Shown piece after piece: positions 26,893 to 34,267 of a stretch of 45,306 nucleotides of DNA. The DNA is from Algoriphagus sp. (lineage in GTDB: Bacteria > Bacteroidota > Bacteroidia > Cytophagales > Cyclobacteriaceae). The notes below the pieces were generated by a model. That model searched no databases, was not told where the DNA came from, and was given only the letters and a program-made list of their open reading frames with translations. Both the position numbers and the translations under genes were made by a program. The stretch is taken from positions 1 to 45,306 of the forward strand of contig NZ_JAMWZB010000002.1 in assembly GCF_024305035.1 (NCBI RefSeq), given 5' to 3'. Numbering within the stretch: the first letter of the stretch is position 1; every line of letters begins with the position of its first letter.

Positions 26893-28884
26893 CTATTTAA
26901 TAAAATGGCTGTCCTTGAGGTTTAATCCTTGTTTTACATCACATATATTGAGAAAAGCATCTTTTTGATTACTACTTTGGGTTCTGTAAACTGTATGGGT
27001 CAAAATCCAACTATTGTCTTCAAAGCTTATGGGATGATAGGCTTCCAAAACTCCTCTATCAGGAAATGCTGTTTTAATTACAAAACCGCCTTGCCCGGGT
27101 TGGACATCAACAATTTGATTGCCTCCATCCTCTGAAAAATTGATGGTTTTAAGGACAAACTCATACGCATCACCATTTTTTAAAAAGAGATAAAGTTCAT
27201 CTCCTTGGTAAGAAGCCGCACTCACTAATTTATCCAAAATGTGATCTTGATTTAAGTCGATGTCCCTGATGAAGTAATGTTCCCTATTCTCAAAATCAGC
27301 TAACTCATAGCTTATGGGTTTTTCGTAGTCTATAGGGGCCGGATTTTCCTTGTCATCATACCATCCCGATTCGAATAGCTCTTCCAGTATTTCTTTTTTT
27401 GCAGAACTGAGATGGGAGGAAAAATCAGCGTCAAACTGGGGATGAGGTCCATCGAAGAGGAAAAAAAGAACTGATTTGGCCTTCTTGGATGGTAATTCAT
27501 CAATGAGAGGATAGCTATTATTGCGCTTGATGTATTCCATTGCAGAATTCTGAAAGTAATTCACCCCATCTTCTTGCCAAACCCCATTCGCTGCTATGCC
27601 TATTAATTTTGATTCAAATTTCCGGTATTTGTCCTGCGGCAGTAAATCAAAGAAGTACACGATGTATTCATAGCTTTCTTCGTATAGTGGGTTGGCTTGG
27701 TTACTTTTAGTATTCCCTCCGAAATACGCCATGAATTGCTGAAAGTCTGCCGGAAATTGTTTTAGAAACTGAGTTTCGTTTTTGGTTTTATAGGCTTCTA
27801 TTAGCTTTTCAATAGCCAAAGTCTGATTTGAAATGGTATATTCTAGCTTTCCGCTTTGATTTACCCTGAGTAGGATTGTTTCATGGCTCAGGGTATCAAT
27901 GGTTTCCTCCCTGTTTTGAAGGACTGGTCCCCATAGTACTTTGTGAAATGAAATAGAGGAATCTGTGTTGAGCTCGTACGCAATAGTTACACTTTTTCCC
28001 TGGTCAAAATCCATGGCTTTCCCCACATAAAAGAAGTCAATGGCCTTGAAATCCTGGTCATGGGTGTAAAGAAAATAATCGGTATGGTAATCTGTACGTT
28101 GCAACAGACTCAGGATGCCGGCTCTGTCATGGGAAAGTGGAATCCTTTGCGCAAAGAAATTTCCTATGGAATCAAATTCGTTTAAAATTTCAGGATAATA
28201 CTTAGCTACAGCTTCAGTATCCAGTACACCATGAAAAGGGAATTTGATGGCGTAATTCGTTTTTTGGGTTAAATCCAAAAGGTTCTGGGTCGCTATGTGA
28301 ACGGAATTAAGATCTTCCAGCTTATCCACCTTGACATGTTCTCCCTCTTTGAAAAAGTTGATTTCACCACAGACTAAGGAGTTGTCCCGGGGACAGGGTT
28401 CATAGTAAAATTCGGCCAGGCGATAGTCTTGGTACATGCCCAGTTCTTCACTGACAAAACCGCCTAAATCCTCTTCATGATCTATAAAATAACCGGTTCC
28501 GGCCTCACCTAAAAAGCCAAAGGTCATTCCCCCCAACTCATAAAAGTAGATGGCTTTTTCTCCGGTATAAGAAAGTGGTTTACCCGTTTTATATTCCGAG
28601 CTCAGATGTTCCTTTATTTTTTCTTTGATGGCATCTTCCACTACCGAGTAATCCTTGTCAGGATATTTAACCAGATACAGATTGGGGTAAACCTCTGACT
28701 GGATAAACCGCATGTTTTTAAAAAAGAAGTGATGGATACCCATTCCTATTCCACTGGCTACCAAAATGATCAGCAATCCCTGAATTCTCCTTTGACTTTT
28801 TAAGGTCCATCTGAATAACCTAATGCCCAGTAAAAGCAGAAGAATTAATAGAATAATCAGGATGACTATAATCAGTATGAACAC
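26893..28884 (-). CDS. Membrane-anchored periplasmic protein of unknown function with VCBS-like C-terminus
   Basis: 663 residues. Two close TM helices lie at the N-terminus (about 2-25 and 36-54), so both termini are probably on the same side and the roughly 600-residue body in the periplasm. The body is unrecognised until about residue 545, where RDIDLNQDHILDKLVSA forms a calcium-loop-like VCBS element. After it comes a beta segment resembling the tail of the 241-residue secreted protein of the same operon. The shared element suggests related binding modules in two operon products (inference). Confidence 0.72.
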   Translation of the reverse strand: MFILIIVILIILLILLLLLGIRLFRWTLKSQRRIQGLLIILVASGIGMGIHHFFFKNMRFIQSEVYPNLYLVKYPDKDYSVVEDAIKEKIKEHLSSEYKTGKPLSYTGEKAIYFYELGGMTFGFLGEAGTGYFIDHEEDLGGFVSEELGMYQDYRLAEFYYEPCPRDNSLVCGEINFFKEGEHVKVDKLEDLNSVHIATQNLLDLTQKTNYAIKFPFHGVLDTEAVAKYYPEILNEFDSIGNFFAQRIPLSHDRAGILSLLQRTDYHTDYFLYTHDQDFKAIDFFYVGKAMDFDQGKSVTIAYELNTDSSISFHKVLWGPVLQNREETIDTLSHETILLRVNQSGKLEYTISNQTLAIEKLIEAYKTKNETQFLKQFPADFQQFMAYFGGNTKSNQANPLYEESYEYIVYFFDLLPQDKYRKFESKLIGIAANGVWQEDGVNYFQNSAMEYIKRNNSYPLIDELPSKKAKSVLFFLFDGPHPQFDADFSSHLSSAKKEILEELFESGWYDDKENPAPIDYEKPISYELADFENREHYFIRDIDLNQDHILDKLVSAASYQGDELYLFLKNGDAYEFVLKTINFSEDGGNQIVDVQPGQGGFVIKTAFPDRGVLEAYHPISFEDNSWILTHTVYRTQSSNQKDAFLNICDVKQGLNLKDSHFIK

Positions 28885-28923
28885 AAGTTTGGTCTTTATA
28901 TTTTTTTAATTGATCCCTGTTTC

Positions 28924-29979
28924 CTATTGATCCACAGAGGTTTTATCTATATGAATTGTGTACAGTGGTTTTTCAGCATAATCTGAATCTTCATGAAGGA
29001 TCCTGATGAGATAAGCCCCTTCCTTTAGCTCATTCCGGTATTGGTCATAAAAACCTGCGTTATTTTTCAGGTATTCGTTGATAGTAAGATATTCTTGGTT
29101 TTTAAGTACTGAAAATTTATAATCTTTTCCCGGAGTATTCGATTTGATTTGAATCAAAACATTCATATCTGATTCCAAATCCAACAGGAAAAATGAGGCA
29201 TCAGCGTAGAAAGCATCTGTGATGGAAGAATAGGATATGGCATCAGTATCCAGGGCATTGGCGTAATAAATGGGTTCTACAAAATTGTAAATCCTGAATT
29301 CACCAGAGTTACACTGGTCCTGAATACTATACAGACCTCCCTGAAACCTGAAGGCTAAGTCAACTCTTTGTTCCAGAAAACTTCTTTCAAATAGGATTTG
29401 GGTAGGGTAGGGACTGAGGTACCAATTTTCGCCTGCCCCCAAAGGATTGTCCTCATAGAGTTCCTGGTACAATTTCTTTCTGCCGATTTCAATAGGATAG
29501 ACACCTGCAATTACCTCAAACTCATTGCTGTTTTTTTTCTCCGACTCTTGCTGCAGTTCTTGTTGGGAGGCCCCTTCATAGAGGTAGAATTGATTGGTAA
29601 ATGCTCCGTTTTTTCTAAAAACCAGGTTTTGAATGCCCTGACTACTCCCCAGACCAAAGTGGATGAACTTTCCTTTATGAACTCTATATATCGGTCTAAG
29701 ATCGCTGGATTGATCCGTACATCCGATGCATTCCGATTCAAGCAAGCGCTCAGGAGCTCCCAGGGAGTTTTTCCAATTCTTGAGAATCAAGATTTCATCT
29801 TCTTTCAAAAAATCGGAAATAGAAGTGTTCCCATTTTTATTTTTGAATTCAGTAAAAGGATACTCGATCTGATTGAGGTAGTTGAATATTTGGGATTCTT
29901 CCCCAGTTGCTTTAACCGAAATACAAGAGCTGGATAAAACCAGAAAACTAAGCAATAGAGTAGGGGTCTTAGGTCTCAT
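28924..29979 (-). CDS. Predicted lipoprotein of unknown function
   Basis: About 351 residues from the ATG at 29979, selected because it gives a proper lipoprotein signal with lipobox LSSSC; a longer version from 30042 would bury that signal. The 11-base overlap with the end of the protease gene indicates coupling. The body is beta-rich and has an isolated ECIGC pair. The C-terminal part (about 250-345) looks like a beta-sandwich of the type that follows DALDTDAISYSSITDAFYAD, but no family can be named. Confidence 0.72.
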   Translation of the reverse strand: MRPKTPTLLLSFLVLSSSCISVKATGEESQIFNYLNQIEYPFTEFKNKNGNTSISDFLKEDEILILKNWKNSLGAPERLLESECIGCTDQSSDLRPIYRVHKGKFIHFGLGSSQGIQNLVFRKNGAFTNQFYLYEGASQQELQQESEKKNSNEFEVIAGVYPIEIGRKKLYQELYEDNPLGAGENWYLSPYPTQILFERSFLEQRVDLAFRFQGGLYSIQDQCNSGEFRIYNFVEPIYYANALDTDAISYSSITDAFYADASFFLLDLESDMNVLIQIKSNTPGKDYKFSVLKNQEYLTINEYLKNNAGFYDQYRNELKEGAYLIRILHEDSDYAEKPLYTIHIDKTSVDQ

Positions 29980-31060
29980 GTTGTTTGCTGAATTTTGACA
30001 TGTTCGCTCCAAAATCACCCACGAACCTATTGTCCAGTTCATCTGCTTTTTCAGCCAATTGGGCCAGATTTTTAATCACCTGATCCTCGTAGTCGGAATA
30101 CAGATCGCTGATATGAACCCTATAGGAAAGGAAAATCTGATTTTCGGAGATGGACAAACGGTGTTCTCCGGTATCCGTTCGAATGATGTATTCGTAAATT
30201 TCAGCTAGGTTTTTCCTTGGGAGCTTATTCAGAGGAGAGGTGGCAAATAGGTAATTGTTGTCATAGACAAACATTCTTATTTCAGCACTTCCTAAGTGAA
30301 ATTTCCAGTATTCGCAGCCTGTCCTGGCCAAAACCGGATCAATCCCCAGAGTTTGAATTGCTTTTTCAACTTTCACACTGAAATCGGAGGAAAGGCTTTC
30401 TTGGAAAAGACTCTCTTCAATATCATTCCCACAGTTGGGACAATAGGATGTTTTTTCCTGAATTAAGGAATTACAGGAAGGACAGCCGACGGTGAGCTCG
30501 TCTAAAAGTTGGTCAATGATATCAAGCTCTTCTCGGATTGTATCTATTGGAATCGCAAAGCCCATATTGTCAGCATCAGAAAATTTAGCGGTAACGATTC
30601 CAAGCAATTCACCCTTTTCATTGATCACTGGCCCGCCGCTATTTCCGGGGTTGATGGCTGCATCTGTTTGAATGTAATCACTACTGCCGATGGCTTGTTT
30701 GGGATTGGAAACCGTTCCTTCAGTCACGGTATAGGGCATGCCATAGGGGAATCCCAATACCAATAGTTTGTCCCTTGTAGAAACTGTAGTGGCATGATGG
30801 GTAGTGACTGTTTGTATAGGGATGGGAAGACTTTCCGCTTTTAAAAAAGCGATGTCTTTACCAGGGTTTGCGTAGATGACTTTTGCTAAATACCTGTTTT
30901 TTAACCCATCTTCAAGACTGACTGATAAACTTCCTGAAACCACATGGAAATTGGTAATAATCACCTTGTCCTGAGCGCTGTAAAAACCTGTTCCTGAGCC
31001 AAAGGCGGTATTTATTTTATATACTGAATTTTCTAAATTTTGAATGGTGTTCATTTTCAA
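29969..31060 (-). CDS. Cytosolic trypsin-like serine protease with zinc ribbon and YbjN-like tail
   Basis: 363 residues. A trypsin/HtrA-type protease domain (about 8-180) has a complete triad: H39 in TNFHVV, D69 in GKDIAFL and S141 in NPGNSGGP. Next is a CPSC...CPNC zinc ribbon (C193, C196, C207, C210). The C-terminal domain (about 235-350, with KFHLGSAEIRMFVYDNNYLF) looks like the YbjN/type III chaperone-like fold. No signal peptide or PDZ domain is present, unlike DegP/HtrA, so it is predicted to work in the cytosol. Its ATG overlaps the previous stop by 4 bases. Substrates are unknown; the other YbjN-like protein is a candidate partner. Confidence 0.85.
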   Translation of the reverse strand: MKMNTIQNLENSVYKINTAFGSGTGFYSAQDKVIITNFHVVSGSLSVSLEDGLKNRYLAKVIYANPGKDIAFLKAESLPIPIQTVTTHHATTVSTRDKLLVLGFPYGMPYTVTEGTVSNPKQAIGSSDYIQTDAAINPGNSGGPVINEKGELLGIVTAKFSDADNMGFAIPIDTIREELDIIDQLLDELTVGCPSCNSLIQEKTSYCPNCGNDIEESLFQESLSSDFSVKVEKAIQTLGIDPVLARTGCEYWKFHLGSAEIRMFVYDNNYLFATSPLNKLPRKNLAEIYEYIIRTDTGEHRLSISENQIFLSYRVHISDLYSDYEDQVIKNLAQLAEKADELDNRFVGDFGANMSKFSKQHET

Positions 31061-32262
31061 TAAGTCTTAAAGTTTGCCATCATCTGTTGAATTGCTGCCA
31101 TGGATTCTTGCATTTGGGTCCCCATGATTTTTGATAAGTCCATGCCGAATTCCTGGCCGAAAAGTGAATCTTCCATGATGGATTCCATCCCGCTCATCAA
31201 GATTGGAGCCGCCTGGTTCCATTCCATTTGGCTTGCTTGTGCCAAAGCATCCGTGATGGGTTTACTGATGGATTCATTTACCAAATTGTAATAGAATAGA
31301 TTGTAGAAGCAGGACTGCATGAGGTTGCAGGCGTCCTCAAACTGGCGGTTGGAGATTTTATCCACTGCATCCTGGTAACTGTCCTCCCAATTTTCTCTGA
31401 TATTCTCTATTTTGCTGCTGTATTTGTGAGGGACGAACGTTTCTACTTGATACAGATCGGAAAGAAACTTTTCCTTGGGATGGTTTATTAACACTTCAAG
31501 ACTTGATTTCCCGTTTTGTAGCCTGGTCTGAAACTGTATTCTTCGATCCTGGATTCTATCCACCGCTTTTTCGATAAGAGTTCTGAAATAGCCCTGAGGT
31601 TCGGAGTAAAACTCCAGCTTTTTAAAAGTGATGCTAAGCGTGTACCAAGCATTGTTTGCCTGTCGCTTTTCCATGTAATAGTTAAACCGCTCTAGGCCTT
31701 CTGAAAGAATTGCCTGACAATTGTCATAAGCCTGCTCTTTTAAATTATCCGGGAAAGGAGAGACGGTTGGTTCCTGAAGGTGGGCTGCACCGAATTTTTC
31801 AATTAATTCATCGTCATAGCTGTCGGCGTACAAACAGATTTCACGTAAAACTCCATAAATTTTATAAGGTTCACATAGCTGGATAGGACAAGAAAAAGTG
31901 AAAAAGACCCGATCTCCCTCCAAAGTCAAGTTGGCCAAATAGAGGGGGTACATCCGCAATTCCGCCAGACGTCTCATCAAGGGCACTTTCTTGGAATCTT
32001 CTATAGTTAAAAAGGGGCATTTGATGATCAGTTCTGTCTCCGTTTGGGAAATGAATAGCACCACAGACCCATGCGCTATTTCATAGGTGTTTTCCTTTTT
32101 CTTCGTTCTCAGAGTACTGTCGATGTAGTCCAAAAGTGTTGGGAGGACTAATTCATATTGTCTATTGTTAAATAAGGCTATTGATTCATCCCATTTCTCA
32201 TCCTGTTTTGTTGAGGCCTTTTTGGGATTGATGGGAGGGAAGTAGCTTAGGTTATTATTCAT
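31057..32262 (-). CDS. YbjN/T3SS-chaperone-like protein with helical C-terminus, first operon gene
   Basis: About 401 residues from the ATG at 32262; an upstream ATG at 32322 is also open, with a basic and less protein-like extension. The N-terminal half (about 40-175) has the strand pattern of the YbjN/CesT-like chaperone fold (VVLFISQTETELIIKCPF, then NLTLEGDRVFFTFSCPI). The C-terminal half is helical, with a Met/Gln-rich end (MQESMAAIQQMM). No signal peptide is seen. It is 4-base coupled to the protease gene, whose C-terminal domain looks like the same fold. It heads the 11-gene operon ending at 20363. Confidence 0.7.
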   Translation of the reverse strand: MNNNLSYFPPINPKKASTKQDEKWDESIALFNNRQYELVLPTLLDYIDSTLRTKKKENTYEIAHGSVVLFISQTETELIIKCPFLTIEDSKKVPLMRRLAELRMYPLYLANLTLEGDRVFFTFSCPIQLCEPYKIYGVLREICLYADSYDDELIEKFGAAHLQEPTVSPFPDNLKEQAYDNCQAILSEGLERFNYYMEKRQANNAWYTLSITFKKLEFYSEPQGYFRTLIEKAVDRIQDRRIQFQTRLQNGKSSLEVLINHPKEKFLSDLYQVETFVPHKYSSKIENIRENWEDSYQDAVDKISNRQFEDACNLMQSCFYNLFYYNLVNESISKPITDALAQASQMEWNQAAPILMSGMESIMEDSLFGQEFGMDLSKIMGTQMQESMAAIQQMMANFKTY

Positions 32263-32511
32263 GGTATTCGTTTTGGTTGGGTTTGCAGTGAACTCTGGCT
32301 TTTTGAAAAATAGGGTCACCAATTCAGCGATGATTATTGGAAAGGTTTCCTGATTTAGAATGCTATGTATATCCGCTTTTCTACCAGTAAAGAGGTAAAA
32401 GCAATGTCGGATATATTAAACTTAACAAATGAGGCTGCTAGTCTTCGGTCTTCCGTCCAGATAAGCAAAGAATTTAAGGCTACAGACATTATTGTAGATA
32501 ATCATTTTAGG

Positions 32512-33078
32512 TTAATAATCCATAGAAATGAAATTCCCGTTTAGATCATACCTAGAGGTGAAGGTGGTTCCTCCGTTTTCCGGCTGAAGTAGGACTAGGT
32601 ATTCAATCTTTGACCGCACTCCATCTTTGGGGATTTTCACTAGTGCCATATGAAAAGAAGGGCTAGGGATCTCCTTTTCTTCCTCTAATTTCTCTTTGGA
32701 TTTTTCTACCAGACCACCCAGTTTGCCCAGGTCGATCGGATCACCCAATTGGAACATGAAGTCGGAAGCATTCATGTTTTCTGGTACTTCCAAAGTGATG
32801 TCGGAGGTTTGTGTCCAACTGTCATTGGATTGTGTCCATTGTCCCATTTTTAGAGAAAATGGATCATCTGTGACCGTCACTGAGATGATGTTTCCAACTG
32901 ATTTATTATGTGTGATTGTTAAATCGGTAAAGTATGCATCGGCTCCAAATTGGTCTTTCAGAGCTTCTTCTATGGCCAGGAAGCCATCTTCATTTGCTTC
33001 TTGATTGCTCGCGCCACTACCGCAAGAAATCAGAAATGTCAGCAAAAGGAATAGACAAGGGGTATGAAGGCTTTTCAT
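32512..33078 (-). CDS. Small predicted lipoprotein
   Basis: 188 residues with lipobox LISC (MKSLHTPCLFLLLTFLISC). The mature part begins with a Ser/Ala/Gly-rich tether and has a helix-strand body ending RYDLNGNFISMDY. The family is not recognised. It lies 17 bases after the two-TM peptide gene and probably shares its transcript. 189 to 249 bases separate it from the start of the 11-gene operon, depending on which ATG is used there; no terminator hairpin is visible in that gap. Confidence 0.72.
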   Translation of the reverse strand: MKSLHTPCLFLLLTFLISCGSGASNQEANEDGFLAIEEALKDQFGADAYFTDLTITHNKSVGNIISVTVTDDPFSLKMGQWTQSNDSWTQTSDITLEVPENMNASDFMFQLGDPIDLGKLGGLVEKSKEKLEEEKEIPSPSFHMALVKIPKDGVRSKIEYLVLLQPENGGTTFTSRYDLNGNFISMDY

Positions 33079-33095
33079 TTTTTTGTGGTTAAAGA

Positions 33096-33317
33096 TTAGT
33101 TTTCAATTTCTTCAGTATCCCTGCCGTAGATGTAGAACAGTGCCCCACCAATGACAATCAGTAGAATCCGAATGATCCAGCCCATTCCACTTCCCCAGAT
33201 ATCAATCCAGGCCAATAGCCTAATATTGTAATTGAAAATTGAGAGAAGCATTGAAATGATTCCCATAGCAGCTAACAATAGTCCGCCTTGGCCAAGTTTT
33301 GATTTGATGTCTTCCAT
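33096..33317 (-). CDS. Two-TM small membrane peptide
   Basis: 73 residues with two hydrophobic segments (about 11-30 and 43-64) and a charged C-terminus (RDTEEIEN). It resembles short Bacteroidota inner-membrane peptides of unknown role. A decayed homologue lies at 39963-40092, so this gene was part of a duplicated block that also included the end of the LytTR regulator gene. The 212-base gap to the regulator stop is also conserved in the copy. Confidence 0.72.
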   Translation of the reverse strand: MEDIKSKLGQGGLLLAAMGIISMLLSIFNYNIRLLAWIDIWGSGMGWIIRILLIVIGGALFYIYGRDTEEIEN

Positions 33318-33625
33318 TTGTTTGATCTATTAAATTTTTTAAAAAACGTGCTCAAGGTTTGTTGTTCCTTGAACTCCTGAAATCTTAAGATCAATTTTGG
33401 AATTTTTTAGTGCTGGTGAAATAGCCAGTCTATATCCGTAATGCCTAACTGTATATTAGTAAAAAGTTGACTGCATTTCGTTTTATTGAAAATTGGGTAA
33501 AAAGGTGTTTTGGTAAGTAAGAAGAGATTTTAGTGCCTGTTGAATTCTAAAAAAGTAGTCAAAAAAGCATCTTTTTTTCGGAAGGAAACGGGGATTTGCT
33601 TCCCGTTTTTTAAATAAATGGTCCC
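33190..33625. repeat. Direct repeat copy 1: peptide gene / LytTR gene junction
   Basis: This segment covers most of the two-TM peptide gene, the intergenic region and the last about 30 codons of the LytTR regulator. It is clearly similar in order and orientation to 39963-40391, with many point changes and small gaps. The block ends abruptly near GGTCCCT at 33620-33626. Confidence 0.75.
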
Positions 33626-34267
33626 TGATTTGTCGTATTTGTCAATGAACTTCAGGTTTACCATAAAGGACTGATGCGGTCTTGTGAAATGGGCTTTTAC
33701 AAGTTGTTCCTCATAACTTTTGATGGGTTTGGAAGCTATGTGTTTTTTTCCGTTTGATAAATGAAAAGTGGTATATCCTTTATCGGACTCGCAATACAAT
33801 AATTCGGATAGGTCAATTACCTGAAAACTGTCACTTAAAGAAAGTACAAGCGTGGAATCATCTTGATACCACACTTTTTTTGTTTGGTTGATCTGCTCTT
33901 TTTGTTGAACCGAACTTTTGCTCTGCACTTTTTTCAATGCGATCTGAAGCTCCTCCGGATCCACTGGCTTCATCAGATAATCTACAGCTCCGATTTTCAA
34001 GGCTTTGAGTGCGAATTCTTCATAAGCTGTTATAAAGATGACCTTGAAATCCAGATGTTCGGTTTGATCCAAAAAATCAAAGCCTGTACCATCGGATAAA
34101 TTGATGTCCAAAAATACCAGCCCAGGCTTGCAGGCATTGGCGACGATCACTGCCTCTTTGACAGATTCACATTCACCGATGACATGGATCTCAGCGCTTA
34201 CGGAGTGGAGCAAATTGATCAGGCCTTTTCTGATGTAGGCCTTGTCTTCAATAACCAGTGCATTCAT
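33530..34267 (-). CDS. LytTR-type response regulator
   Basis: 245 residues. The receiver (about 1-120) has the acidic pair E7-D8, phospho-acceptor D54 in LVFLDINLSDG and K101 in YLMKP. A short linker leads to a LytTR DNA-binding domain (about 140-245) with LYCESDKGYTTFHL and RPHQSFMVNLKFID. It should bind direct-repeat promoter sites when phosphorylated by the kinase encoded just upstream; the two genes overlap by 4 bases. The neighbouring peptide/lipoprotein genes or the 11-gene operon are likely targets (inference). Confidence 0.92.
   Translation of the reverse strand: MNALVIEDKAYIRKGLINLLHSVSAEIHVIGECESVKEAVIVANACKPGLVFLDINLSDGTGFDFLDQTEHLDFKVIFITAYEEFALKALKIGAVDYLMKPVDPEELQIALKKVQSKSSVQQKEQINQTKKVWYQDDSTLVLSLSDSFQVIDLSELLYCESDKGYTTFHLSNGKKHIASKPIKSYEEQLVKAHFTRPHQSFMVNLKFIDKYDKSGTIYLKNGKQIPVSFRKKDAFLTTFLEFNRH

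Noticed and set aside
29398..29937. Long open frame on the plus strand (179 codons) opposite the lipoprotein gene.
   Set aside because: It is antisense to a lipoprotein gene with a good signal and coupling to its neighbours, and the translation has no recognisable domain.
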